Assembly (NCBI GenBank): GCA_002069945.1
Contig: MWCH01000010.1
Coordinates: forward strand, 1-37,455
Direction: 5' to 3'
DNA from: Microgenomates group bacterium ADurb.Bin219
GTDB lineage: Bacteria; Patescibacteriota; Microgenomatia; UM-FILTER-40-11
Length of the DNA: 37,455 nucleotides
Shown: piece after piece, positions 1 through 8,492 of the stretch
How positions within the stretch are numbered: position 1 is the stretch's first letter
Layout: each line of letters starts with the position of its first letter
Translations under genes and position numbers: made by a program
Notes under the pieces: generated by a model
Databases searched by the model: none
What the model saw: only the letters and a program-made list of their open reading frames with translations
Told to the model about the DNA's origin: nothing

Positions 1-1281
1 TTTCCCGACCGGAGAAAACAATTCAAATTTTATTTTAATTCTTGCAATATAAATGGCGGCAATTGAAGAAACCGAAATTATTGCCGTCGCCAAAGCCACT
101 CCGTTATAACCGAATTTTATTCCCAAAACCGGCATTAATATCCAGGTCAAAACAAGCCACATAATCATTAATTTGAAAGTTTTTTTGATCAGACCGATTG
201 CGTTTAAAAGATTGGTCATTGAAGTGGAAATTAAAGCCCAAGCACTGTTAAAACAATAAAGATACAAAGCCAATATCGCCGGTTCCCATTTGGCATAGCG
301 GGGAATTATCTTGACCAAATCAGAAGCTAAAACCGAAAAACCGACTAAAATCGGGAACGTGGTAAAGCTTAAAAAAAATAAAGATTTTTCTACTGCTTTT
401 TGAAGGCTTTTCCCGTCTTCCTGCATCCGGGCAAACGCCGGAAAAGCGACTTTGGAAACATTATCCATTAAAAATCTTAAGGGTAGTTCCGCCCATTTTT
501 TTGCCCAACCGAGATAGCCCAAACCAGTTGTCCCGATAATTTTGCCTAAAAATACAGTCATTAAATCATCTTTCAAAACGGCGATAATTGTATTCGCCTG
601 GTAGGGTAAACCGAATTTTAAAAGCCTTGATAAGGAATCCTGATTTAAAGCGATCCCAATTCGCCAAGGACTGATAATATACATCACCGCTAACCCGACA
701 ACTCCCCGGGCCAAAACGGCAATCGTAAAACTGGTAATTCCAAAACCTTTCCAAGCCAATACAACCGCCAAAATATTAAAAATGACCGTTTCCAAAATCT
801 GAGGAATAACCAATAAATTAAACTTTAAACTTCTCTCTAAAAGCACCGAAGGAATTGTCTTAAGCGAGGACAAAAAAAGAGAAATCCCCAAAGCGTAAAC
901 CAGATAAACGGAAGACTGGCTTAATCCATACCATTTCTGAGCCAAAGGAGAAAAGCCAACTATCATAATCAATAAAAGCAAAACCAACATTTGTTGGATT
1001 AAAAAAGTTGTTTTTAGATCCTCTTCGGTTATTGACTTCTTTTTTTGAATAAGAGCGGCAGCCAAGCCGATATCGGAGAAATAAGCAAAAAAATTGACAA
1101 AAGCGGAAACCAGATAAAAAACCCCAAATACTTTTGGCTCCAAAAATACCGTTAAAAGGAAACTGGAAACAAAAGAAATTATTTGAATTAAAAAACTTCT
1201 GGAAACGAGGGCCAAAAAACCGGTTAACGATCTTTCTTTAACCGCCTCAAGACTAACATCCCCCTCTTTTTCATTAAACAT
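1..1281 (-). CDS. Wzx-type polysaccharide flippase, 3' end cut by window edge
   Basis: Multi-spanning protein of the polysaccharide biosynthesis (Wzx/RfbX, MOP superfamily) type, expected to flip polyprenyl-linked glycans across the cytoplasmic membrane. About 427 codons are visible and the frame is open to base 1, so the C-terminus is missing. The N-terminal part shows the family hallmark DIGLAAALIQKK followed by ITEEDL, after a Phe/Val-rich first helix pair, and a later LPYQANTIIAVLKDDL segment. ATG codons exist at 1287 and 1281; I prefer 1281 because an extended -10 sequence (1289-1297) ends seven bases before it, whereas 1287 would lie only one base from the -10. It follows the GT-C gene ending at 1315 with a short gap and is the last visible gene of the glycan cluster. 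Family assignment is firm; substrate is unknown. Confidence 0.85.
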   Translation of the reverse strand, partial: MFNEKEGDVSLEAVKERSLTGFLALVSRSFLIQIISFVSSFLLTVFLEPKVFGVFYLVSAFVNFFAYFSDIGLAAALIQKKKSITEEDLKTTFLIQQMLVLLLLIMIVGFSPLAQKWYGLSQSSVYLVYALGISLFLSSLKTIPSVLLERSLKFNLLVIPQILETVIFNILAVVLAWKGFGITSFTIAVLARGVVGLAVMYIISPWRIGIALNQDSLSRLLKFGLPYQANTIIAVLKDDLMTVFLGKIIGTTGLGYLGWAKKWAELPLRFLMDNVSKVAFPAFARMQEDGKSLQKAVEKSLFFLSFTTFPILVGFSVLASDLVKIIPRYAKWEPAILALYLYCFNSAWALISTSMTNLLNAIGLIKKTFKLMIMWLVLTWILMPVLGIKFGYNGVALATAIISVSSIAAIYIARIKIKFELFSPVGK

Positions 1282-1288
1282 AACCATA

Positions 1289-1297
1289 ATTTTATCA
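1289..1297 (-). promoter_or_regulatory. Extended -10 promoter for the flippase gene
   Basis: On the minus strand the sequence TGATAAAAT (TGn plus a TATAAT-like hexamer) ends seven bases before ATG 1281. No convincing -35 was seen. The placement predicts transcription starting at or next to the start codon, i.e. a leaderless mRNA. Confidence 0.5.
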
Positions 1298-1314
1298 CAT
1301 TACGCCTCTTAAAT

Positions 1315-2742
1315 TTACTTTTCCAGGATAACGGTAAACTTATAAATATTATCTTGAAAATCAGAAGGTTTATCAAAATCCTCAAAGTAACATCTAAGCG
1401 AATCGTTTTGATAAACAAACGACGGTCCGTTGCATCCGGAAAGGGCATGTTTTGCCTGGGTGCTGGTTCCTCCCCATTCTACGGAAGGAGAAGAATAATT
1501 TTTATCATTCAAAAAGAATAAACTGGCGTTTTCGGGTAAGACCGGATACTCGTTCTTAAGATTGATTAAAATTTTGTGGGCGATTTTTGCTCTGGTAACC
1601 CCCCAATAAAACTTGCTATAAAAATTAACGGTCAACAATGAAATTCCCAAATATAAACTGAGAAAAAACCATTTAAGTTTGGTTTTGAAAAATATCGGGG
1701 AAAGAAATCCGGCTAAACCAAAAAACGGTATTTCAAGATAAAAGGCAAACCGATGATTTACCAAAAAAACAAAGGGCAATAAAGTAATTAAAAACCATCC
1801 GGCAAAGAAAAAACAAAGTTTTAGTTTTTCTCTGTCTTTCTGTTTTTTTCCGCCGAATAATTTTACGGCTTCAACAAAAATAAGCCAAAAGATTATTGCT
1901 AAAAGAATAATCTCCAACTTGCCAAAAAAAGGATAAGTCTCAAAGAATCTTGGATTAATTTTTGGGAAAGAAATAAAATCAATCAAATTTTCCGGAGCGC
2001 CGATTCCCCAGCTTAAAAACCAAAAATAATTATTAAAAATCACTTTAGGAGAAAAACTTATAAGGTAAATGGTTTTGTCGGGAATAATTTTATACCACCA
2101 CCTTATCCCCAAATAAGCAGTCAGGACAACAAAGAAAGGCCAGACTTTTTTGAAGTTTTTATCTCTTATAAATTCAAAAAGAAAAATCACCAAAGGCAAA
2201 GTAATTGCCGTTTCTCGACTCAACAGGGCAAGGATAAAGAAAAATAGTGACCAATTGCTTTTTTTAAGATAAAAAAAGACAGTTAAAAAGTAAAAAAGAC
2301 CGGTTAATAATTCCTCTATTCCCCAAAGAAAACTGAGAGTAGTGAAATGAAAAGAAGAAACAGCATATATAAACGTTGCCAAAAAAGCTTCTCCATTATT
2401 TTTAAATAGTTTTTTAAATATATTGAAGATCACCAAAATAGTTAAAGAAAAAATCAGAAAATTAAAAAAATGATATAAATAACAGTTTAGGCCGAACACT
2501 ACCTGCCCTAAAAAAGAGTAAACTTGGACTGTCAACGGCCGGTAAAAACCTATTGAACCTAAACTTTTAAGAGAAAAAAAGTGCAAAAAGGAAGTTAAAT
2601 TATCGGCTTGCCCTAATTTAAAGTGAAAAAAATCATCTTGAGAAAAATAAGCCAAAAAAGTTTGCCGGAAAAGGAAAGCAGAAAAAACAATTAAACCCGC
2701 AAGAGCAAGATTAAGTTTATTATTAAGTATTTTCTTAATCAT
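1315..2742 (-). CDS. TMTC-like GT-C membrane glycosyltransferase
   Basis: 475-residue polytopic protein resembling GT-C glycosyltransferases of the TMTC/PMT type, which use polyprenyl-phosphate sugars on the outer face of the membrane. After the first helix (about residues 11-30) comes an Asp-Asp pair (D36-D37, in SQDDFFHF) in the first external loop, then YRPLT at 67-71 and YHFFN at 90-94, the pattern expected of the family. About ten hydrophobic segments follow, and a short Ser/Asn-rich tail of roughly 90 residues ends the protein. The start chosen is the ATG at 2742, which overlaps the TGA of the upstream GT2 gene (ATGA); a frame extension to 2781 is unlikely. Last gene of the 8454-1315 unit. 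Donor and acceptor cannot be told from sequence. Confidence 0.75.
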   Translation of the reverse strand: MIKKILNNKLNLALAGLIVFSAFLFRQTFLAYFSQDDFFHFKLGQADNLTSFLHFFSLKSLGSIGFYRPLTVQVYSFLGQVVFGLNCYLYHFFNFLIFSLTILVIFNIFKKLFKNNGEAFLATFIYAVSSFHFTTLSFLWGIEELLTGLFYFLTVFFYLKKSNWSLFFFILALLSRETAITLPLVIFLFEFIRDKNFKKVWPFFVVLTAYLGIRWWYKIIPDKTIYLISFSPKVIFNNYFWFLSWGIGAPENLIDFISFPKINPRFFETYPFFGKLEIILLAIIFWLIFVEAVKLFGGKKQKDREKLKLCFFFAGWFLITLLPFVFLVNHRFAFYLEIPFFGLAGFLSPIFFKTKLKWFFLSLYLGISLLTVNFYSKFYWGVTRAKIAHKILINLKNEYPVLPENASLFFLNDKNYSSPSVEWGGTSTQAKHALSGCNGPSFVYQNDSLRCYFEDFDKPSDFQDNIYKFTVILEK

Positions 2743-3449
2743 GATGTAAAACGGAACTTGACCAGAGTCGCAATCGCCCAAAAAGCATCCCTGGCCTTTA
2801 TTTTCTTGCCCTCCTGATAATCTCTCGGTTTGGTTTCAATCGGAACTTCAAAAATTTTTTCTCCCTTCTTCAAAATCTTGGCGGTAATTTCCGGTTCAAC
2901 TTCAAACCGGTTGGAAACCAAATTTAAATCTTGATAAATCTCTTTCGTCATCATTTTATAGCACGTTTCCATATCCGTCAGCTTGGAACCATAAAGTAAA
3001 TTCGTCAAAAAAGATAAAAAACGGTTCGCCAAATAATGAAGAGGCAGAGGAGTTTTGTTCTTACCGAAAAAAACCAATTCTAAAGTCTTTAATCTGGAGC
3101 CGTAAACAACTTTTGTTTTTCCGGCGATAATCGGAGCCAATAAACGGGAATAATCTTGCGGGTCATATTCCAAATCGGCATCCTGAATAAGTAAAACGTC
3201 ACCTCTTGCTTCCTTCAGCCCGGTTCTAATTGCCGCTCCCTTACCTAAATTTTTCCGGTGAAATAATTTTTTAATATTATTACCTTTTAATTTCTTAATC
3301 TCTTCGCTTGTTCCGTCTTTTGAATTATCATCAACAATAATAATTTCCTTACCCCATCTTGTGGGCAATAAGGCTTCCTCAACTCTTCCGATTATCTCTT
3401 TGACAGTTCTCTTTTCGTTGTATGCCGGAATAAGAATTGTTAATATCAT
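2739..3449 (-). CDS. GT2 polyprenyl-phosphate glycosyltransferase (DPM1-like)
   Basis: 236-residue cytosolic glycosyltransferase of family GT2, most like dolichol/undecaprenyl-phosphate mannosyltransferases. It probably moves a sugar from a nucleotide donor to polyprenyl phosphate. Visible motifs are IPAYNE (7-12), the nucleotide-binding VDDNSKDGT (39-47), LGKGAAIRTG (68-77) and the metal-binding DAD (90-92) in QDADLEYDP. There is no C-terminal membrane anchor, as in the short DPM1 form. It overlaps its neighbours on both sides by four bases (ATGA at 3446-3449 and 2739-2742), so its product is presumably supplied to the GT-C proteins in the same unit. Which sugar is used is not determined. 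Confidence 0.88.
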   Translation of the reverse strand: MILTILIPAYNEKRTVKEIIGRVEEALLPTRWGKEIIIVDDNSKDGTSEEIKKLKGNNIKKLFHRKNLGKGAAIRTGLKEARGDVLLIQDADLEYDPQDYSRLLAPIIAGKTKVVYGSRLKTLELVFFGKNKTPLPLHYLANRFLSFLTNLLYGSKLTDMETCYKMMTKEIYQDLNLVSNRFEVEPEITAKILKKGEKIFEVPIETKPRDYQEGKKIKARDAFWAIATLVKFRFTS

Positions 3450-5155
3450 CTAAAAAAACAAAACCTTTTTTTTAAAACCAAAAAGGCCAATAGGACAATT
3501 GATGAAAATAGACTGACTAAATCAGCAAAGTAACGAATCTTACTTTCGGAAAATTTTATTTTTATACTACTTTTGCCGGCCGGAACCGGAATTAAACTAT
3601 CTCCATAAGGAGGATTTATCCCAATTGGAACTTTTCTGCCGTTTACGGTTGCTGTCCATCCGGGAAAATAATAAGAATGAAAAATTACCTCTCCGGGTTC
3701 CGATGTAATTACCTCTGCTTCATAATCAATGCTTGAAAGTGATCGATAAGATATTTTTCCTTCGTTAATCTCTAATTTTTTTTCCGGAAGAGAAGTAGGT
3801 TTTTTCATAGTCCAAATGGTCAAGGGCAAATAATCTTCGCTATAATTTAAATATTCTTCTGATAATTTCTGACTTTCTCCTTTACTGGTTCGGTTGGCAA
3901 AAAAACGAAGAAGATAATAATCATCATCAACGAAGAATTGCTTTTCCGGCTTAAAATAACCTGCCGTCAAAAAAACTGCCGATAATGCTAATAGAACAGA
4001 TAAAGTAACACCTTTCCTTCCAACCAATAAATCAGAAATTAAACCGATCAGAAATGAGGAAGAAAAACTTGTCAGCATCAAAAAACGCCAAGGAAATTGA
4101 ATATAACTGCCCAAGGGCAAGATTTTCCACAAAAAACCCGAACGGATGTTCATAAAAAAGATACTTACAAAAAAAATTCCGATGTTTAAATAAATAACGG
4201 AGTTGTCCTGTCGAATCTTTAATCTTTTCCCTAGCAAGAAAAAGGTAATTGCAATCAAGACCACGAGTAAGTTGGTTATTCCAATCTGAAAAGACATTCC
4301 GTCATTCGGTCCCCAAAGTGAAGCGCCGTATCCCCACGAAGGAATAACTAATTGCTTGAGAAAGGGAAAATGGTCAAAGGGATTGAAGGGGGTTCCCGCT
4401 TGGACAAATTTCTTTTCCGCAATCGCCGGAAACCAATAATAAAATGAAATAGATAGCCCAAAAAGAAAGGCAGCCATAATCACTAAGAAAGTAGAAATCT
4501 TTTCCTTTTTTTGTCCGATAATAACTAAGGCAAAAATTACAACTATTGGCAAAAAAATTATCGCCGTTAAGTTGTGGTTCAAGATAAGGCCGCCGACCGA
4601 AAAAGCAAAAAAAACAAAGTTTTTACAGCTTCTCTTCTCTGTTAAATTAATCAGCGTCAACAAAACTAAGGGCATAAAAACAAAACTCCATAATTCGCCC
4701 AATGCTCCTCTGACATAGAGATTAACTGCACGGTAAGGCGTAAAAAGATAAACAATTGCCCCAAAAAAAGAGCTTGACCTGCTAAAATATTTCCTCATTA
4801 GAAGAAAAAAAACTAATCCCGAGATCGGCACGCTCAGAATAAAAAGCAGTTTTAAGGACCAAATAAGACTGATTCCGAAAAAAAAATGAAAAAAAGACCC
4901 TAAATAAAAAGGCAAGGGATAATAAAAGTTAAATAATGGATAGCCATAATTAAAACTTACATCAGGAGCCCAACGAGGTGGAATTTGGCCACTTGAAAGG
5001 GCTCTTACCATCTGGTAGAGATTGGCAATTTGTGGTTCGTCATGAAAAGGATAAAAGCCCGGGTAGAATAACGGCCGAATAATTATCAAAGAAGCCAGGA
5101 AAATTAATGAACACCAAATAAAATCTTCATCTAGTAGTCTTTTTATCTTTATCAT
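3446..5155 (-). CDS. PTPS-related polytopic membrane protein, tandem copy 3
   Basis: 569-residue membrane protein of the group labelled '6-pyruvoyl-tetrahydropterin synthase-related' (Pfam PF10131), a GT-C-like family despite its name. The first external loop has H39-D40-E41 and a Gln two residues on, then PPRW (59-62) and GYPLFNFYYPLPFY (71-84). Around ten helices follow, then a soluble beta-rich tail with YYFPGWTATVNGRKV, similar to the C-terminal domain of YfhO-type proteins. It is the third of three tandem paralogues (with 5127-6815 and 6787-8454). Its start overlaps the upstream gene by 29 bases and its TGA overlaps the GT2 start by four. Likely an extracytoplasmic glycosyltransferase; no activity can be assigned. 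Confidence 0.78.
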   Translation of the reverse strand: MIKIKRLLDEDFIWCSLIFLASLIIIRPLFYPGFYPFHDEPQIANLYQMVRALSSGQIPPRWAPDVSFNYGYPLFNFYYPLPFYLGSFFHFFFGISLIWSLKLLFILSVPISGLVFFLLMRKYFSRSSSFFGAIVYLFTPYRAVNLYVRGALGELWSFVFMPLVLLTLINLTEKRSCKNFVFFAFSVGGLILNHNLTAIIFLPIVVIFALVIIGQKKEKISTFLVIMAAFLFGLSISFYYWFPAIAEKKFVQAGTPFNPFDHFPFLKQLVIPSWGYGASLWGPNDGMSFQIGITNLLVVLIAITFFLLGKRLKIRQDNSVIYLNIGIFFVSIFFMNIRSGFLWKILPLGSYIQFPWRFLMLTSFSSSFLIGLISDLLVGRKGVTLSVLLALSAVFLTAGYFKPEKQFFVDDDYYLLRFFANRTSKGESQKLSEEYLNYSEDYLPLTIWTMKKPTSLPEKKLEINEGKISYRSLSSIDYEAEVITSEPGEVIFHSYYFPGWTATVNGRKVPIGINPPYGDSLIPVPAGKSSIKIKFSESKIRYFADLVSLFSSIVLLAFLVLKKRFCFFR

Positions 5156-6815
5156 TGGGATACAGAATCACTAATAATATTAATCCGGTAAAGGAAATTA
5201 AAGAAAGTGAATTAGCAATTTCTCTTAAGGGTGTATTTTCAAACCAGCCAACAACGGTATGTTTTCCTTGTGGAACAGTAAGTTGAATCAAACCTAAATC
5301 ATTATCATGGCTAAAAGGAACTGCTTGCTGGTCCACCAAGACTATCCAGTTGGGAAAATCAAAAACGGGAACCCTTACCCTTACCGGCTCGCTTCCAATC
5401 GTTTCAATCGTAAATCTCCAAAAATCTGATCTTTTACCGAACTCTGTAATTTTTGCCTGCCCTGAAACTACCCATGGCGAATCTGGAGCCAAAGTCTTGG
5501 GATATTGCCCAACTTGAATTGGCAGATAATCCATAAGCGTCGCCATTGATTGAGTTTTATAACTTTCTCCTGAAAGAATTAAATCATCAGTTGTTAAGTA
5601 ATTTTTTTGTGGACGGAAATAACTGATATTTAAGATAATTGTTAATAAGATAACTACAATGGCGATAAAATATTCCCTTTCTTTAAATAAACTGACTAAG
5701 CTCCCTACCAAAAAAGAACCAAAAAACATCGCCAATGCCAAAAATCTCCAGGGAAATTGGATAAAAGATACCAAAGGCAGTCTATCCCAAATAAAAACAG
5801 ACTTCCCGTGGGTCAAAAATACGACCAAAGACCAAAAGAGAAAGAGCAAAATAACCGGCAAAAATTTCCGTTCTTTTTTTTTAAAATATTTAATTAGACT
5901 TAATCCGCCGGCAATTAATGCCAACGGCCACTGAGGAAAACCAAGCTGAAATGACATATCATCAACCGGCCCGGGTCTTGACGGACCATATTCGAATGAC
6001 CGGTCAAAAAAAAGTTGCCTTATCGTGGCAAAGTGATTATGAAAATTATAATAATCTGTAGTTAACGTCTGGATTTTAACCAGATTTTCTTCTAAAAATG
6101 CCGGAATGATAAAAAATGATGAGAGCCCAAAACTCCAGACAAAAATTAAAAAAACTTCCTTCAATTTTTTCATTTTCCCAAACTTAACAAGCCAAAAGAT
6201 TGACCAAACAAGCGCAAACGGAGTAAAAACAAAAGTCATTATATTATGAGAAAGGAAAAGTCCAGATAAAGATAATATTCCCATAACAAAAAAAGAAAGT
6301 TTCTCTTCTCTAATAAATTTATAAAGACTTAGAAAAATTAATGGAAAAAAAACCACTCCCCAAGATTCAGTCATCGCCCCCCTGACATAAACCTCAACCG
6401 CGTGGTAAGGCGCATAAGCGAAGATAACTGCGCCCGTTATTGCCGGCCATTTCCCGAAAAACTCCTTCAGAAGAAGATAGACAAAAATACCGGAGGCAAC
6501 TAAAGTTAATAAAAACAAAATCTTGACCGAAGAAATAAAACTTAAGCCGAATATTCTAAAAATTACCCCCAAATAATAGGCAAAAACCGGATGGTAATTA
6601 TAAAGGGGGTGGCCGTACCCCGCTCCCATATCCGAAACCCAACGGCAGGGTAGTTGTCCGTCATAAAAACATTTCTCCATTTGATAAAGACGCATGATTT
6701 GAACATCGTCATGCATCGTAAAATAGCCACTTTTGGCCAGCGGTATACAAGTACCCAAAAGAAGAATCAACAAAAACAGAAAATATTTACTTTCTTTTTT
6801 GAACCAGTTTTTCAT
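5127..6815 (-). CDS. PTPS-related polytopic membrane protein, tandem copy 2
   Basis: 562-residue paralogue of its two neighbours. The first loop shows H35-D36-D37 with Gln at 39, CRWV (57-60) and GYGHPLYNYHPVFAYYLG, followed by about ten hydrophobic helices. The internal QFPWRFLALA segment is shared with all copies. The C-terminal soluble part contains FDFPNWIVLVDQQAVPF and a LIQLTVPQGKHTV strand pair, the same fold as the other copies. The HDD pair after the first helix is in the position of the catalytic acidic residues of GT-C enzymes (inference). Both ends overlap neighbours by exactly 29 bases (6787-6815 and 5127-5155), with no visible Shine-Dalgarno, which suggests translational coupling. 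Confidence 0.78.
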   Translation of the reverse strand: MKNWFKKESKYFLFLLILLLGTCIPLAKSGYFTMHDDVQIMRLYQMEKCFYDGQLPCRWVSDMGAGYGHPLYNYHPVFAYYLGVIFRIFGLSFISSVKILFLLTLVASGIFVYLLLKEFFGKWPAITGAVIFAYAPYHAVEVYVRGAMTESWGVVFFPLIFLSLYKFIREEKLSFFVMGILSLSGLFLSHNIMTFVFTPFALVWSIFWLVKFGKMKKLKEVFLIFVWSFGLSSFFIIPAFLEENLVKIQTLTTDYYNFHNHFATIRQLFFDRSFEYGPSRPGPVDDMSFQLGFPQWPLALIAGGLSLIKYFKKKERKFLPVILLFLFWSLVVFLTHGKSVFIWDRLPLVSFIQFPWRFLALAMFFGSFLVGSLVSLFKEREYFIAIVVILLTIILNISYFRPQKNYLTTDDLILSGESYKTQSMATLMDYLPIQVGQYPKTLAPDSPWVVSGQAKITEFGKRSDFWRFTIETIGSEPVRVRVPVFDFPNWIVLVDQQAVPFSHDNDLGLIQLTVPQGKHTVVGWFENTPLREIANSLSLISFTGLILLVILYPNDKDKKTTR

Positions 6816-8454
6816 ATTTTAACAAAACAATAACAAAAATTAACCCCAGAATTGTGGCAACGTCGCCGATAACGCGGATCGGAGTCCTTTTCAATTTCGC
6901 GAAAATTTGGTGCTCGCCGCGAGGAACCGTAAAGGTGATTAATCCCAGATAATTATTATAGTCAATTAAAACTTCTCTGCCGTCTACATAGACCTTAAAG
7001 CCGGGAAAATAGAAAAGCGGAAGTCGAATTTCCGCTTCCTGACTGGCAACATTTATTTCTCCTTTTTGCCAGTCGGATCCTTTGTTATACGAGGTAATCC
7101 GAACGTCTCCTTTGATTATTGTTGGTTGATCTGGAGCCTTAGTCGCCGGAGGCATTTTGGCAAAAATTGGCAAATAATCAAAAATACTGATCGTTAATTG
7201 TTTTTCCCAACTTTCCCCGGAAAACTTCTGCGTATCAGAAATGTCGTACCACTCTTTGGGTCTAAAATAAAAAACGTTAAGGAAAATTACTCCCCCAATT
7301 ATTATAAAAAGCAAGAAAAATTTGATTTTAATTCCTTTTACAAAAGAAATCACTGAACCGGAAATTACCGAAGTAGCAAAAATTACTAAAGTTAAAAATC
7401 GCCAAGGGAATTGAAGGTAACTTAAAAACGGCAACCGGTCCCAAACAATAACCGAGCGCTGGTGAGCCATAAAGGCTCCAGTCAAAAAAATTAGAAATAA
7501 AAAAATAATTACTTTTGACATCTTGATCGATTTATACTTTAAAGAAATAATGGCCATGGCGATGAAACTAAACAACCAGTGAAAAATTCCAATATAAAAG
7601 GAAAGATCATCATATGAACCAAGCTCGCTTGAGCCAAAACCCCAATGGGTAATTGTGAAAAGCTGGCGCAGAGAAACAAAGTGCGCCAGATAATTAAAGT
7701 AGCCCATGATCATCGTTTCCGTATGAGCAAACCTTTTCTCAAAAATTAAAGGCAGAATAAAAAATCCAGCTAGGCAAAAACCCAAAATCCCACCTAAGAA
7801 GATTTTTACAAGCAAGTTTTTCTTTTTTTGCTGCCAAAGAAGAAAAATTATCCATAAACCGCTGATCGGAATAAAAATCAGGGAAGTAATGTTATGGGTA
7901 ATCAAAAGACCGGCTAAAGAAAAGGAGAAAAAAACAAGATATTTTATTTTTTCACTTTTAATAAATTCAAAGATCGACCAAAAAATTAAGGGTAAAAATA
8001 TCAACGCCCAAAATTCACCGACTGCTCCCCGAGTATAGACGTCTGATGCCCGATAGGGAGCGTAAATGTAAAAGACGGCACTAACTAATCCTCCCCAATC
8101 TCCCCACAAAGAGCTGCCCAATAGAAACATCGCCAACCCGGAAAATACAAAACTTAAAATGAAGCCAATTTTTACCGAATCTAAAATAGAGAAACCTAAA
8201 AGGTGAAATCCTTCCATTATGTAGTAAGGCAACGGAGAATAATAGATAAACTGAGGATAACCATAACCGTAACCCATATCCGGAACCCAACGACAAGGAA
8301 TTTGCCCGTCATTTATACACTTGTCCATTTGCAGAACTCGCATCGCCTGCATATCATCATGCATTGGAAAATAACCAGGCCTTAAAAGTGATCGAAAAGA
8401 GAAAAAAGAAAGTAAAATTAAGAGAAAAACAAGCCCAAAAAACCTACCTTTCAT
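6787..8454 (-). CDS. PTPS-related polytopic membrane protein, tandem copy 1
   Basis: 555-residue first member of the tandem trio and first gene of its transcription unit. It has H32-D33-D34 with Gln at 36, PCRWVPDMGYGYGYPQF and SPLPYYI in the first loop, the shared LQFPWRFL segment, roughly ten helices, and a C-terminal soluble domain with YFPGFKVYVDGREVLI and ITFTVPRGEHQI. The paired Phe-Pro-Gly and beta strands resemble the C-terminal domain of YfhO-like proteins (family knowledge). The ATG at 8454 is set by an extended -10 that ends six bases upstream; there is no Shine-Dalgarno. Function is probably transfer of a polyprenyl-linked sugar outside the cell, unproven. Confidence 0.78.
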   Translation of the reverse strand: MKGRFFGLVFLLILLSFFSFRSLLRPGYFPMHDDMQAMRVLQMDKCINDGQIPCRWVPDMGYGYGYPQFIYYSPLPYYIMEGFHLLGFSILDSVKIGFILSFVFSGLAMFLLGSSLWGDWGGLVSAVFYIYAPYRASDVYTRGAVGEFWALIFLPLIFWSIFEFIKSEKIKYLVFFSFSLAGLLITHNITSLIFIPISGLWIIFLLWQQKKKNLLVKIFLGGILGFCLAGFFILPLIFEKRFAHTETMIMGYFNYLAHFVSLRQLFTITHWGFGSSELGSYDDLSFYIGIFHWLFSFIAMAIISLKYKSIKMSKVIIFLFLIFLTGAFMAHQRSVIVWDRLPFLSYLQFPWRFLTLVIFATSVISGSVISFVKGIKIKFFLLFIIIGGVIFLNVFYFRPKEWYDISDTQKFSGESWEKQLTISIFDYLPIFAKMPPATKAPDQPTIIKGDVRITSYNKGSDWQKGEINVASQEAEIRLPLFYFPGFKVYVDGREVLIDYNNYLGLITFTVPRGEHQIFAKLKRTPIRVIGDVATILGLIFVIVLLKYEKLVQKRK

Positions 8455-8460
8455 TAACTC

Positions 8461-8469
8461 ATTCTAGCA
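8461..8469 (-). promoter_or_regulatory. Extended -10 promoter, leaderless geometry
   Basis: Minus-strand TGCTAGAAT lies exactly six bases before ATG 8454, in the 38-base gap after the stop of the upstream gene. With the usual -10 to +1 distance the first transcribed base would be the A of the ATG. No good -35 is visible. It would split the glycan cluster into two units. Confidence 0.55.
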
Positions 8470-8492
8470 TAAATCTTCAATTCGTAGTTTGT

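Noticed and set aside
3446-8454. Reading the PTPS-related proteins as pterin-synthesis enzymes
   Set aside because: The name is historical; the proteins are polytopic membrane proteins with none of the soluble PTPS zinc-site motifs.
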